DNA of 64,000 nucleotides from JBCBJX01 sp964342855 (GTDB lineage: Bacteria; Pseudomonadota; Alphaproteobacteria; Caulobacterales; Parvularculaceae), in contig CAYFIB010000004.1 in assembly GCA_964342855.1 (NCBI GenBank), positions 61,846 through 125,845 of the forward strand, given 5' to 3'. The position numbers and the translations under genes are program-made. Numbering within the stretch: the first letter of the stretch is position 1; the number at the start of each line of letters is the position of its first letter. Below are positions 9,089 to 18,393 of the stretch, piece after piece. The notes below the pieces were generated by a model. That model made no database searches and was not told the origin of the DNA. It saw nothing but the letters and a program-made list of their open reading frames with translations.

Positions 9089-9523
9089 ATGTCCGCAACC
9101 GACATCCATCTCACCCCGCAGGACGCCATGATCTATCTGATGGTCATGGCCGCCGCCGCGGACGGGCGCATTGAGAACTCTGAACTGCGCACCATCGGAC
9201 GCGTCGTACGCTCCTTCGCCGTCTTTGACGAGCTGGACGAAGCCCGCCTCGTGGAGACCGCCGAAGCGTGCGGACGTATGATGTCCGGCGAAAACGGCAT
9301 GCGCGACGTGCTCGGCGCGGCGAAAGCAGCGATCCCGGCGCACCTCAACGAAACCGCCTACGCCGCCGCCGTCGATGTCGTGACGGCGGACGAATCCCTC
9401 GACCCGACCGAGATCCGCATCCTGACGCTCATCCGCGAGACCCTCGACGTCACCGATCAGGGCGCTGAAGCCATCGAGCACGCCGCTCGGGCGCGCCACA
9501 TGACGCTGGCGCGCCCGAACTGA
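9089..9523 (+). CDS. TerB-like tellurite resistance domain protein
   Basis: The 144-residue, all-helical protein has the TerB-type pattern: a DAMIYLMVMAAAADGRIENSE-like first metal-site helix-loop and a second, similar TAYAAAVDVVTADESLDPTE half. Both halves hold acidic residues of the DG(R/x)xxxxE kind. AAGGAG lies 9-14 bases before the ATG. TerB-fold proteins occur widely as stand-alone cytoplasmic proteins of uncertain function, so tellurite resistance should not be assumed. It overlaps the next gene by one base (TGATG) and is probably co-translated with it. Confidence 0.8.
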   Translation: MSATDIHLTPQDAMIYLMVMAAAADGRIENSELRTIGRVVRSFAVFDELDEARLVETAEACGRMMSGENGMRDVLGAAKAAIPAHLNETAYAAAVDVVTADESLDPTEIRILTLIRETLDVTDQGAEAIEHAARARHMTLARPN

Positions 9524-10947
9524 TGTCAGACGGCCTCGACGAGCAGGAGCCGCTCGATTTTGGTTGGGAGGAATGGGTCAGCCTCCCTGGCCTCGGCCTG
9601 CCTGCGCTCAAGATCAAAACCGACACCGGCGCGCGCACTTCGGCGCTGCACGCCTTCGCCATCGAACCGTTCGGCTCCGCGGATCGCCCGAAAGTGCGCT
9701 TCGGCGTGCAGCCGATCCCGGATCGACCGGAGATCGAGGTCTTCTGCTCGGCCGACGTGGTCGATCGCCGCGAGGTGACGAGCTCCAATGGCGAGGCGGA
9801 GCTGCGTTACGTCATCCGCACGCCGATCTCCGTCGCCGGGCGCAGCTGGGACATCGAAGTCACGCTGACCGACCGCGGCGCCATGGCCTATCGCATGCTG
9901 GTCGGTCGGACGGCGCTCGCCGAGCACATCGTCGTGCGGCCGGATGCGTCCTTCCTGCAGCCGCGACTGGATTACACCGCCTACGACACGCTGGCGAAGG
10001 CGCCGCCCAAGAAACGCGCCCTTCGCGTCGCGATCCTCACGCGCGAGCCGGACAATTATTCGTCCCGTCGCCTCATTGAAGCGGGTGAAGCGCGCGACCA
10101 CGTGGTCGAACCCATCGACACGCTGCGCTGCTATATGAACATCAACGCCCACGCGCCGGAGGTTCACTATGACGGCCGGGCGCTGCCGCGCTATGACGCC
10201 GTCATTCCGCGCATCGGGGCGAGCATCACATCCTACGGTCTTGCGGTGGTGCGCCAGTTCGAAACCCTCGGCGCCTACTGTCTGAACACCTCCACCGGCA
10301 TCGGCGCGAGCCGCGACAAGCTGTTCGCGCACCAGCTTTTGGCGCGTCACTCCATCCGTATGCCGACGACGGCGTTCGCGTCCTCGCCGAAGGATTCCTC
10401 CAACCTCATCAATCTCGTCGGCTCCGCGCCGCTCATCGTGAAGCTTCTGGAAAGCTCGCAGGGCAAGGGCGTCGTTCTCGCCGACACCGCGAAGGCGGCT
10501 CAGTCCGTCGTTTCGGCGTTCCGTAATCTGAAGGCCGATTTTCTCGTCCAGGAATTCGTGAAAGAAGCCGCGGGCGAGGACATCCGCATCATCGTCATCG
10601 GCGGCAAGGTCGTCGCCGCCATGCGCCGGACGGCGGCGGCGGGCGAGTTTCGCGCGAACCTCCATCAGGGCGGCGGCGCGGAAGTCGCGAAGACGACGAA
10701 AGAGGAGCGCGACACGGCGGTGCGCGCCGCGCGCGCGCTCGGCCTCGGCTTTGCGGGCGTCGATATTCTCCGCTCCAGCGTCGGCCCGAAGGTGCTGGAG
10801 GTGAATTCCTCGCCGGGCCTCGAGGGCGTGGAAGGCGTTTCCGGTAAGGACATCGCCGGCCTCGTCTTCGATCATCTGGAGCGTCGCGTGCGTCCGTTGG
10901 TGAGGCGCACGAAGCGCACCACATCAAAAAAAGCCGCCGACGCCTGA
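9523..10947 (+). CDS. rimK: RimB-RimK fusion: retropepsin-like protease plus ATP-grasp glutamate ligase
   Basis: One 474-residue chain joins two normally separate proteins. Residues about 15-150 are a DUF785/RimB-type domain (ATP-dependent zinc protease family, retropepsin-like) with IKTDTGARTSALHA holding the catalytic-type Asp. Residues about 180-465 are a RimK-like ATP-grasp ligase with the MIVKLLESSQGKGV-type and VLEVNSSPGLEGVE signatures. RimK adds glutamates to the C-terminus of ribosomal protein S6, and RimB is a partner in Rim systems. The fusion suggests both act on the same substrate. Assignment of S6 as substrate is inferred. Confidence 0.85.
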   Translation: MSDGLDEQEPLDFGWEEWVSLPGLGLPALKIKTDTGARTSALHAFAIEPFGSADRPKVRFGVQPIPDRPEIEVFCSADVVDRREVTSSNGEAELRYVIRTPISVAGRSWDIEVTLTDRGAMAYRMLVGRTALAEHIVVRPDASFLQPRLDYTAYDTLAKAPPKKRALRVAILTREPDNYSSRRLIEAGEARDHVVEPIDTLRCYMNINAHAPEVHYDGRALPRYDAVIPRIGASITSYGLAVVRQFETLGAYCLNTSTGIGASRDKLFAHQLLARHSIRMPTTAFASSPKDSSNLINLVGSAPLIVKLLESSQGKGVVLADTAKAAQSVVSAFRNLKADFLVQEFVKEAAGEDIRIIVIGGKVVAAMRRTAAAGEFRANLHQGGGAEVAKTTKEERDTAVRAARALGLGFAGVDILRSSVGPKVLEVNSSPGLEGVEGVSGKDIAGLVFDHLERRVRPLVRRTKRTTSKKAADA

Positions 10948-11012
10948 GGTTTGTCCAATAATCGGCGATACAACGTCGTTTCCATGTTGCCGCGCAGCAA
11001 GAGCGTGTCATC

Positions 11013-11774
11013 TTGGGCGCCATGGCGTTCGCCCTCACACTGTTGGCCGCCGCCCATTTGGGCGGCGCCGAGCCTGCGGCCCCGGTTTCCCAACCGGAGG
11101 CGCTTTACGCTGATGGGCGCTATGTCGAGGCGGCGGACGCCTGTTCAGACCAGTCCGACGCCGACTGCTTCGCCATCGCCGCCCGCGCGACGCTTGTCGG
11201 CGGATACTTCGAAGCCGATCAGGACGCCTGCATCGAGGCGGCGAAGCGCGCGGAAGATTTCGCCCGCGAGGCGTTGAAGCGCGATCCGGACCATGTCGAA
11301 GGCCACGTCCAGCTTGGGCTCGCGCTTGGTCGGCGCGGCGCTGAGATCGCCGCCGTAAAAGCGCATCTCCTGCGGCTCGCCCCGCGCTCGCGCAATCACA
11401 TTGAACGCGCGGTGAAGCTGGACCCGCAGAACGCCTGGGCGCTCGCCGCTCTCGGCGGCTGGCATCTGGAAGTCGTCCGCCGCGGCGGCGCACGTGTTTA
11501 CGGCGCAAGCGTCGATGAGGGCGTCGCGGCGTTCGAAAGAGCGCTCGCGCTCGCGCCGGAAAATCCCGCCATCGCCTATCAGTTCGGTCTACGCCTCGCC
11601 GGGCTCGACGATCCGGAGCTTGACGCCATGGCGCGCGCCGCGTTCGCGCGCGCTGCAGCGGGCGAGCCGGTCTCGGAGATCGAGCGGCTCCTGAAGGCCG
11701 ATGCGCCCGCCGCCGCCGCGGCGCTTGATCTGGAGGGCGACGCGCGCGCCTTCGTTCTCGCCTCCCGGCTTTAG
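11013..11774 (+). CDS. Exported TPR-like protein
   Basis: The product of about 250 residues has an N-terminal signal peptide (AFALTLLAAAHLGGAEP) and helical repeats. The segments EALYADGRYVEAADAC, AREALKRDPDHVEGHVQLGLAL and AFERALALAPENPAIAYQFGLRLAG read as tetratricopeptide units. A TTG at 11013 has an AAGAG 9 bases upstream; an ATG three codons later is the alternative. It would be a periplasmic or envelope scaffold protein. No specific family was recognised. It follows the RimB-RimK gene by 65 bp and precedes pyrD. Confidence 0.75.
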   Translation: MGAMAFALTLLAAAHLGGAEPAAPVSQPEALYADGRYVEAADACSDQSDADCFAIAARATLVGGYFEADQDACIEAAKRAEDFAREALKRDPDHVEGHVQLGLALGRRGAEIAAVKAHLLRLAPRSRNHIERAVKLDPQNAWALAALGGWHLEVVRRGGARVYGASVDEGVAAFERALALAPENPAIAYQFGLRLAGLDDPELDAMARAAFARAAAGEPVSEIERLLKADAPAAAAALDLEGDARAFVLASRL

Positions 11775-11817
11775 ACGCCCGCTGGATCGGCGCGGCGGCG
11801 CGCGCTAATCGAAGCCC

Positions 11818-12900
11818 ATGCCCGGACCATCTCTTCTTCGTCAGGGCGTCGAGGCTGCAGGTCTCGCCGTCTTGAAATCCCTCGATCCTGAAACCGCTCA
11901 CGCGGCGACCATCCGTGTCCTGAAGGCGGGGCTCGGCCCGAAGGCGACGGAGCCCGTTCCGCCGATCCTGCGCACCTCCCTCTGCGGCATGGAGCTCGAT
12001 AACCCGCTGGGGCTCGCCGCGGGTTTCGACAAGCACGCGGAGGTCGTCGACCCGTGCCTCGACCTCGGCTTCGGTTTCGTCGAAATCGGCGCCGTCACGC
12101 CGAAACCCCAGCCCGGCAACCCGAAACCGCGCGTCTTCCGGCTGAACGACGACCACGCGGTCATCAACCGGTATGGCTTCAACTCCGAGGGGCTGGAGGC
12201 GGCGCGCACGCGGCTCGCGGCGCGGCGGGAGCTTGGCGGCGTGGTCGGCGTTAATCTTGGGGCAAACAAAGAGAGCGAGGACCGCGCTGCGGACTTCGTG
12301 ACGGGGCTCGACGGCCTCTACGACGTCGCCGATTTTTTCACGGTCAATGTCTCCTCGCCGAACACGCCGGGCCTCAGGGACATGCAGGGCAAAGATGCTC
12401 TGGAGGCGCTTCTCCGCGCTGTCGTCACCGAGCGCGACCGCCGCGCGGAAATCGGTCCGTGGCGGCCGGTGCTCGTCAAGATCGCGCCCGATCTGACGGA
12501 TGAGGACGCCGCGGACATCGCCGCGGCGGTGGTGGCGACCAAGGTCGACGGCGTCGTCGTCTCCAACACCACCATCTCTCGGCCAGAGAGCCTCAAAGGG
12601 CCGCACCGGGATGAAACGGGAGGACTTTCCGGCGCGCCACTCTTTGAATTGTCAACGCGTCTTCTCGCCGATATGCGCCGCACGCTGCCGGAGGAGATCG
12701 ACCTTCTGGGCGTCGGCGGCGTCGCTTCGGCGAAGGACGCCTACGCCAAGATCCGCGCGGGCGCGGCGGCGGTGCAGCTTTATACCGCGCTCATCTATGA
12801 GGGCCCGCGCCTCGTCTCGCGCATTCTCTCCGAGTTGCCGGACATGGTGCGTCGGGACGGCTTCGCGAACGTGCGCGCGGCGGTTGGCTCCGGGCTCTAG
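11818..12900 (+). CDS. pyrD: Dihydroorotate dehydrogenase (quinone), class 2
   Basis: The 360-residue enzyme oxidises dihydroorotate to orotate in pyrimidine synthesis, passing electrons to quinone at the membrane. The N-terminal helical extension (about 45 residues) marks class 2. The core shows NPLGLAAGFDK, the FTVNVSSPNTPGLR loop with the catalytic Ser, and the C-terminal flavin-phosphate loop GVGGVASAKDAYAKIRAGA. The stop overlaps, tail to tail, the stop of the MATE gene on the other strand. Confidence 0.96.
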   Translation: MPGPSLLRQGVEAAGLAVLKSLDPETAHAATIRVLKAGLGPKATEPVPPILRTSLCGMELDNPLGLAAGFDKHAEVVDPCLDLGFGFVEIGAVTPKPQPGNPKPRVFRLNDDHAVINRYGFNSEGLEAARTRLAARRELGGVVGVNLGANKESEDRAADFVTGLDGLYDVADFFTVNVSSPNTPGLRDMQGKDALEALLRAVVTERDRRAEIGPWRPVLVKIAPDLTDEDAADIAAAVVATKVDGVVVSNTTISRPESLKGPHRDETGGLSGAPLFELSTRLLADMRRTLPEEIDLLGVGGVASAKDAYAKIRAGAAAVQLYTALIYEGPRLVSRILSELPDMVRRDGFANVRAAVGSGL

Positions 12901-14237
12901 GCGAAAGCCTCGCGGCCGATCCTCGGCAGGCGGATGAGGAGAAGCCCGCCGCGGACGAGGAAGTAAAAGAGGAACGCCGCCCAGTGCCCGTGATTGCCGA
13001 GGGCCGGGGCGAGGGCGAACCAGCTGGCGAGATAGATGACGAACGCGACGGCCATGGTGTCGCGCAGGTCCCGCCCGCGCGTCGCGCCGATGAAGACGCC
13101 ATCGAGAAAAAAGGCGAGGGCGACGACCGCCGGGCTCAGCGCGACCCAGACCATGTGCTGACGCGCCTCCGTGGCGATCGTATCCGAGGTCGTCATGAGG
13201 CTGACGACCGCGTCCCCGAACACGAAATAGGCGAGCGCGAAGGGCGCCGCGGCGACGGCGGTCGCCTGCGCGGCGTATCTCAGCGTCGCCCGATAAGCCG
13301 CATGGTCGCGCCGTCCAAGCGCGCCGCCGACCAGACTTTCAGCGGCGATGGCCGGACCGTCGAGGGCGAGGCCGGTGAAGAGGAAGAGCTGAATGAGGAT
13401 CTGGTTCGCCGCGAGCGTCACGTCGCCCCAGCCGGAGCTGCGCTGGGTGAAGAAGGCGAAAGCCGTCACCAGCATGGCGGTGCGGATGAGCACGTCGCGG
13501 TTCATGGCGAAGAGCCGTGTGAACGCCGCCGGATCGAAAACGATCGCGCGTTCCCAGAACCGGCGGAGCCCGCCGTTCTGTAAACAGACGACCGCGGCTG
13601 CGCCGGCGGTGCAGAGAAAGCCCGCCGTCTCCGCGATCGCCGTGCCGCGGGCGACGCCTTCAGCGCCTTCGCCCAAAATGACGACGAAATAATAGTCGAG
13701 CGCCGCGTTGATCGCGGTCATCAGCACCGTCGCCGCCAGAGCGAGGCCGGTGCGCCCGCGCCCATGCAGCCACCCGGTGATCGCGTACATGGAGAGCGCC
13801 GCCGGCGCCGCCCAGAGCCGGATGGAGAAATAGGCGCGTGCGGCTTCAAACGTGCCGGCGCTCGCCTCCGACCCGGTTCTGAGGAGCGCGAACGCGACGG
13901 GCTCGATCAGCGGTCTGAGGAGAAGGAGCGCAAGGCCGATGACGGCGCCGAGGATCGCGGACCGCGCGAGAAGGGCGCGCGCTTCGGCCTCGTCGCCCGC
14001 GCCGTCCGCTTGCGCCGCCAGACCGGAGGTCGCCATGCGCAGGAAGCCGAAGGTCCAGTAGAGGACGGAGAAGACGGCGGCGGCGAGCCCGACGGCGCCC
14101 ACTTCCAGCGGGTTCGGCGAGCGGCCCAGCGCCCAGGCGTCGATGAGCCCGAGCAGCGGCGTCGCCGCAGAGGCCGCGGCGGCGGGAACGGCGAGCGAAA
14201 CGACCCGGCGGAGGGTGACCGGTTTAGGGCTCGACAC
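12897..14237 (-). CDS. MATE family efflux transporter
   Basis: The 446-residue, 12-helix protein belongs to the MATE family, in the DinF-like branch. It has two similar halves, for example PAAAASAATPLLGLIDAWALG at the start of the first and LAANQILIQLFLFTGLALDG in the second. Members export cationic drugs or metabolites using proton or sodium gradients; the substrate here is unknown. A GTG at 14237 is chosen, giving the usual length. It overlaps the end of hisI by 14 bases, so translation is probably coupled even though the functions are unrelated. Confidence 0.88.
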   Translation of the reverse strand: MSSPKPVTLRRVVSLAVPAAAASAATPLLGLIDAWALGRSPNPLEVGAVGLAAAVFSVLYWTFGFLRMATSGLAAQADGAGDEAEARALLARSAILGAVIGLALLLLRPLIEPVAFALLRTGSEASAGTFEAARAYFSIRLWAAPAALSMYAITGWLHGRGRTGLALAATVLMTAINAALDYYFVVILGEGAEGVARGTAIAETAGFLCTAGAAAVVCLQNGGLRRFWERAIVFDPAAFTRLFAMNRDVLIRTAMLVTAFAFFTQRSSGWGDVTLAANQILIQLFLFTGLALDGPAIAAESLVGGALGRRDHAAYRATLRYAAQATAVAAAPFALAYFVFGDAVVSLMTTSDTIATEARQHMVWVALSPAVVALAFFLDGVFIGATRGRDLRDTMAVAFVIYLASWFALAPALGNHGHWAAFLFYFLVRGGLLLIRLPRIGREAFA

Positions 14238-14616
14238 GCGCCAGGGTTCCGTCCGGCGCGACCCGTCGGTAAAAGCACGAAGGCGCGCCCGTATGGCAGG
14301 CGGCGCCCGTCTGCTCGACACGGAGCAGGACCGCATCCTGATCGCAGTCGATGCGGACGTCTTTCACGATCTGCACGTGTCCGGAGGTTTCGCCCTTCAC
14401 CCAGAGCGCCTGGCGCGAACGCGACCAGTAGGTGGCGCGACCGGTCTCCAGCGTTTTCGCGAGCGCTTCGGCGTTCATCCAGGCGAGCATCAGCACTTCG
14501 CCCGTCGCCGCGTCCTGCGCGATGGCGGCGATGAGGCCGTTCGCGTCGAACCGCGGTTTCAGGACTATTCCGTGCTCCAATTCGTCAGAACCAGACATGG
14601 CGAGGGTCTCTGTCAT
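14224..14616 (-). CDS. hisI: Phosphoribosyl-AMP cyclohydrolase
   Basis: The 130-residue single-domain HisI opens the purine ring of PR-AMP in histidine synthesis. It has the hallmark VLMLAWMNAEAL, TYWSRSRQALWVKGETSGH and the metal-binding segment DCDQDAVLLRVEQTGAACHTG. There is no fused HisE domain, as usual in alphaproteobacteria. Starts at 14631, 14616 (MTETLAMSG) and 14598 (MSGSDE) are all possible. Other his genes are not adjacent. Confidence 0.94.
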   Translation of the reverse strand: MTETLAMSGSDELEHGIVLKPRFDANGLIAAIAQDAATGEVLMLAWMNAEALAKTLETGRATYWSRSRQALWVKGETSGHVQIVKDVRIDCDQDAVLLRVEQTGAACHTGAPSCFYRRVAPDGTLARVEP

Positions 14617-14698
14617 GAGCGACGCGAACACGCGGCCGGATTCGGAGCGCGGCTTCGCCTCGCATAGGCGAGCGTTGCGGCGTCATAAGGAGGAAGCC

Positions 14699-15271
14699 GT
14701 GCCGTTTCAAATCACGCCCTTGCCCGGGAGACTATACGAACCGCTTTTCAAACTTGACGACGAGGAACTGCGCACGCGCTCAGCGCGTCGCGTCTTGGCG
14801 AGTTCGAAACCGGGATATCCCTGCCGTGTCAGCCTCGCCGAAGCTGAGATCGGTGAGACGCTCATTCTGGTCAATCACGAGACCGTCCCGTTCGGGCCCT
14901 ATCGCGCCACCCACGCGATCTATGTTCGAGAAAACGCCCGGCCGGCGGTTCTTGAGCCGGACGAGCTTCCCGACGTACTACGTACAAGGACCTACTCAGT
15001 GCGAACGTTCGACTCAGATTGGTCGATGCGCTGCGGCGCTATCGTTCCGGCAGACAGTCTTCGCGACCATCTCACAGGGCAGTTTGAGGATAGGGAGACC
15101 GCTATAATCCATATCCACAACGCCGGCGCCGGTTGTTTTTGCGGCGGCGGCGATTCGAGCGTGATGATCCATGACCACAGGTCTGGCGCCGCGCCATGGC
15201 TCAACCGTCTGGCCGGATTCAGCGCCCGATCAGCCGCAGGAACCGGTCTTCCAGTTTCGGGTCGTCCCTGA
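14699..15271 (+). CDS. DUF1203 family protein with atypical tail
   Basis: A GTG start has a clear AAGGAGG five bases upstream. Residues 1 to about 150 follow the DUF1203 pattern: PLFKLDDEELRTRSARRV, KPGYPCRVSLAEAEIGETLILVNHE, PYRATHAIYVRE, IIHIHNAGAGC. Members normally end soon after the last motif. Here the frame continues some 40 residues through a Gly/Ser/His-rich tail, crosses the folE stop and overlaps folE by 53 bases tail to tail. The tail may be the result of a lost stop or a frameshift. The family's function is unknown. Confidence 0.78.
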   Translation: MPFQITPLPGRLYEPLFKLDDEELRTRSARRVLASSKPGYPCRVSLAEAEIGETLILVNHETVPFGPYRATHAIYVRENARPAVLEPDELPDVLRTRTYSVRTFDSDWSMRCGAIVPADSLRDHLTGQFEDRETAIIHIHNAGAGCFCGGGDSSVMIHDHRSGAAPWLNRLAGFSARSAAGTGLPVSGRP

Positions 15272-15848
15272 AGGCGCCGGTGAAGCGCGTCGTCACCGTG
15301 TCGACGTCGTGCTTGTGGACGCCGCGGGTCGACATGCACTGGTGTTCGGCGGCGATCATCACCGCGACGCCGCGCGGCTCCAGCACCGTGTCCAACGTAT
15401 CGGCGATCTGCGCGGTCAGCTTTTCCTGGATCTGCAGGCGCTTCGAATAAGCGTCGACGAGGCGCGCAAGCTTGGAGATGCCGACGACCTTGTTCGAGGG
15501 CAGGTACGCCACATGGGCGACGCCGATGATCGGCGCCATGTGGTGCTCGCAATAGCTTTCCAGACGGATGTTCTTCATCAGAACGATATCGTCATAGCCC
15601 TCGACCTCCTCGAAGGTCCGGGCGAGGATCTCTTCGGGGTCTTCATTGTAGCCGGAGAACCAGTCTTCGAACGCTTTGGTCACGCGCTTGGGCGTGTCGA
15701 GCAGTCCCTCACGGGTCGGGTCGTCGCCGGCCCAGCGAAGGAGCGTGCGCACCGCGGCTTCGGCCTCTGCGCGGCTCGGGCGCGAGGTCATGGCGGGCGC
15801 GTCGTCCTCGTAGACACGCGCGGAGGCTTCGTAGGCAATGGCGTTCAT
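15219..15848 (-). CDS. folE: GTP cyclohydrolase I
   Basis: The 209-residue enzyme converts GTP to dihydroneopterin triphosphate, the first step to folate. It shows ESYCEHHMAPIIG and HQCMSTRGVHK, which carry the zinc Cys and His ligands and the catalytic His, and the GTP-site stretch SKLARLVDAYSKRLQIQEKLT. The first 25 residues are a variable, non-conserved lead. The upstream 235 bp to cysS on the other strand hold no further gene and must contain both promoters. Confidence 0.97.
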   Translation of the reverse strand: MNAIAYEASARVYEDDAPAMTSRPSRAEAEAAVRTLLRWAGDDPTREGLLDTPKRVTKAFEDWFSGYNEDPEEILARTFEEVEGYDDIVLMKNIRLESYCEHHMAPIIGVAHVAYLPSNKVVGISKLARLVDAYSKRLQIQEKLTAQIADTLDTVLEPRGVAVMIAAEHQCMSTRGVHKHDVDTVTTRFTGAFRDDPKLEDRFLRLIGR

Positions 15849-16083
15849 GGGCCTGTCCTATCGTTACAAAGCGATCATGCGTTCGCAGTTTTCGGGGGGA
15901 AAACCGTGATCAGAGATCTATACGTTAGACGTCCGGGATCGGATTTCGAGATGCTTCTGGTGAAGATTTTCACCTCTTGGCGCTCGCAAATGCGGCAAGC
16001 CGTTGAAACTCAATGAAATTATTCGGAGCTCACCGGGATTCACGAATTTGCGGGACGCGCCCGGCGCGGCTAGGAGAGCGCCC

Positions 16084-17475
16084 ATGACCGCTGAATTCGA
16101 CATCCGTCTCCACGATACGCTCGCCGGTGAAAAGCGCCTGTTCGAGCCCGCTGACCCGTCGCGCGTGAGCATGTATGTCTGCGGTCCGACGGTTTACGCG
16201 CGCGCCCATATCGGCAATGCGCGCCCGGCGGTGGTGTTCGATCTTCTCGCGCGGCTCCTGCGCCTGAAATACGGGGCTGAGGCAGTCGTCTACGCTCGGA
16301 ATTTCACCGATGTGGACGACAAGATCATCGCTGCTTCCCGAGAGAGCGGCGAGCCCATCGCGGCGATCACGGAGCGTTTCGCGGACTTCTACCGCGCGGA
16401 CATGGGCGCCCTCGGCGTGAAGCGGCCTGATCTGGAGCCACGCGCGACGGGCCATATCGGCGACATGGTCGCCATGATCGAAAAGCTCGTCGCCGCCGGC
16501 GCGGCCTATCATCATGCCGAGAGCGGTCACGTTCTTTTCGAAGTGGACGCCTTCAACGCCTACGGAGCGCTTTCGCGCGTCAATCGCGACGAGATGATCG
16601 CCGGGGCCCGCGTCGAGGTCGCGCCCTACAAGAAAGACCCCGCGGATTTCGTCCTGTGGAAACCTTCCGCGGACGACGAGCCGGGCTGGGAGAGCCCGTG
16701 GGGGCGGGGGCGTCCCGGCTGGCACCTGGAATGCTCGGCCATGATCGAGGCGCTCATCGGCGAGACCGTGGACATCCACGGCGGCGGTCACGACCTGCGC
16801 TTCCCGCACCATGAGAACGAAATCGCACAATCGGCCTGCGCCCATGGCGGCGCGCCGCTCGCCCGCTATTGGATGCACAACGGCTTCCTGCGCATGGGCG
16901 CCGACAAGATGTCGAAGTCCCTCGGCAACGTCGTCCTCACCCATGATCTGCTGACGGACTGGCGCGGCGAGGTGATCCGCTGGGCGCTTCTTTCGGCGCA
17001 CTACCGCCAGCCGCTGGAATGGACCGACGAGCTGCTGGAAACGACGGGGCGCAGCTATGAGCGGATCATGCGTCTGCTGATCGACGGTGCGCGTGAGTAC
17101 GGAGCAGGCGACGCCGCGCCGGACGCGTCCGTCGTCGCGGCCCTCGCCGATGATCTCAACACGCCGAAGGCGCTCGCCGAGCTGTTCCGCCTCGCCGACG
17201 CCTATCGCGACGCGCCGAGCGGAGAAACCTACGCCGCGCTCCTCGGCTCCGCGCGGCTTCTCGGCGTCGTGGAGGAGGCGTTGCCCGAGACCGCCTCGCC
17301 GCGTCCGGCGCTCGCCGCCGATGAGACCGCCGAGATCGACGCCGCTCTCGACGCATGGGGCGCCCTGCGCGCCGCGAAGGACTTCGCTGCCGCCGACGCC
17401 CTACGTGATGACTGGGCGGCGAAGGGCGTCCTTTTTCAGGCGAGCAAAGACGGCGCGAGCTGGCGGCGCGGCTAG
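16084..17475 (+). CDS. cysS: Cysteinyl-tRNA synthetase
   Basis: The 463-residue class I synthetase has the HIGH motif AHIGNAR at residues 41-47 and KMSKS at 275-279. Zinc ligands are visible as the Cys in YVCGPTVY, the Cys in WHLECSAM and His residues in GGGHDLRFPHHENE. The start is set at MTAEFDIRLH; an in-frame ATG 27 codons earlier adds unsupported sequence. The stop overlaps the end of the LysR gene by 4 bases, tail to tail. Confidence 0.97.
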   Translation: MTAEFDIRLHDTLAGEKRLFEPADPSRVSMYVCGPTVYARAHIGNARPAVVFDLLARLLRLKYGAEAVVYARNFTDVDDKIIAASRESGEPIAAITERFADFYRADMGALGVKRPDLEPRATGHIGDMVAMIEKLVAAGAAYHHAESGHVLFEVDAFNAYGALSRVNRDEMIAGARVEVAPYKKDPADFVLWKPSADDEPGWESPWGRGRPGWHLECSAMIEALIGETVDIHGGGHDLRFPHHENEIAQSACAHGGAPLARYWMHNGFLRMGADKMSKSLGNVVLTHDLLTDWRGEVIRWALLSAHYRQPLEWTDELLETTGRSYERIMRLLIDGAREYGAGDAAPDASVVAALADDLNTPKALAELFRLADAYRDAPSGETYAALLGSARLLGVVEEALPETASPRPALAADETAEIDAALDAWGALRAAKDFAAADALRDDWAAKGVLFQASKDGASWRRG

Positions 17476-18368
17476 GCCGTTGTGCGCTCCTCCCGCCCGT
17501 TCCAAAGCGGATCGTTCACGAATGATTTCGCAAGGAAGCCGAGAAGTAAAGAAATCCGTTTGACCTTGCGCAGGTCCGGATGGGTGAGAGCCCAGAGCGT
17601 GTTCGGCGGCGCCGACGCGTAAACGAAGCAGCGTTCAAGGTCCGGCCGGCGCATGTCGTCCGGCAACAGGGCCGGGCCATGCCCTGCGGCGGCGAGGCTC
17701 GCCATCGTCGTCAGGTCGTCGCATCGCAGGGATGTCCAGTCCTGTCCGTCCTTCAGTAGTCGCTCGAAGGCCGGGCGCTTCGCGAGAACGCCCGCCGGTC
17801 CGATGAGCGCGTGTTCTGACAGGTCATCCGTGTGCGCCAAGACGGGACTGGCGGAAAGGTATGTCGGTGACGCATAGATCGCCCAGTCGATGGTCAGCAG
17901 GCGTCGGCCCCACAGGTGCTCTGGCGGCGCCTCGGCGACGCGCAGGGCGATGTCCGCGCTCCGGTCGGATAAATCGAGCGTCTGATTGGAGACCAGCAGC
18001 TCCACGGTGATGTCGGGCTGCGCCTCTGCGAAGGCCTTCAGATAGCGAGGCAGGACGAGGTCGGAGAAGCTTCTCGGCGCCGTCAGGCGCACGACGCCGC
18101 CGATATCGGTGTCGCGTCCCGCGACACGGCGGTCGATCTCTTCGAAAGAACGCGCGACCGCGCGGCTGATGTCGAGCATCTCGGCGCCTGCGTCAGTCAG
18201 CACATAGCGTCCCTTCACCCGGTCGAAGAGGCGGGCGTCGAGGTTCTGCTCCAGCGCCGTCAAACGCCGGAACGCGGTCGCGTGGCTGACCCCGATGCGC
18301 TGCGCCGCCGGCGCGAGGGATCCGGTTTCGACGACGGCGAGGAAGACTTTTACGGCGTTCCAGTCCAT
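17472..18368 (-). CDS. LysR family transcriptional regulator
   Basis: The 298-residue regulator has an N-terminal winged HTH (MDWNAVKVFLAVVETGSLAPAAQ, VSHATAFRRLTALEQ) and a C-terminal periplasmic-binding-protein-like effector domain. The effector part resembles the GcvA/DsdC-like group often annotated as PbgR-type regulators. It is divergent from a VOC/GST gene pair with 108 bp between them, which suggests that it controls them. A dyad at 18378-18393 is a candidate operator. The ligand is unknown. Confidence 0.93.
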   Translation of the reverse strand: MDWNAVKVFLAVVETGSLAPAAQRIGVSHATAFRRLTALEQNLDARLFDRVKGRYVLTDAGAEMLDISRAVARSFEEIDRRVAGRDTDIGGVVRLTAPRSFSDLVLPRYLKAFAEAQPDITVELLVSNQTLDLSDRSADIALRVAEAPPEHLWGRRLLTIDWAIYASPTYLSASPVLAHTDDLSEHALIGPAGVLAKRPAFERLLKDGQDWTSLRCDDLTTMASLAAAGHGPALLPDDMRRPDLERCFVYASAPPNTLWALTHPDLRKVKRISLLLGFLAKSFVNDPLWNGREERTTA

Positions 18369-18377
18369 TCAGGTAAG

Positions 18378-18393
18378 ATTTCAATAATGAAAT
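18378..18393. promoter_or_regulatory. Candidate LysR operator (T-N11-A dyad)
   Basis: The perfect palindrome ATTTCA-N4-TGAAAT contains a T-N11-A LysR box. It lies 10 bp upstream of the LysR start in the shared divergent promoter region. The position suits autoregulation. Inferred from sequence only. Confidence 0.5.
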
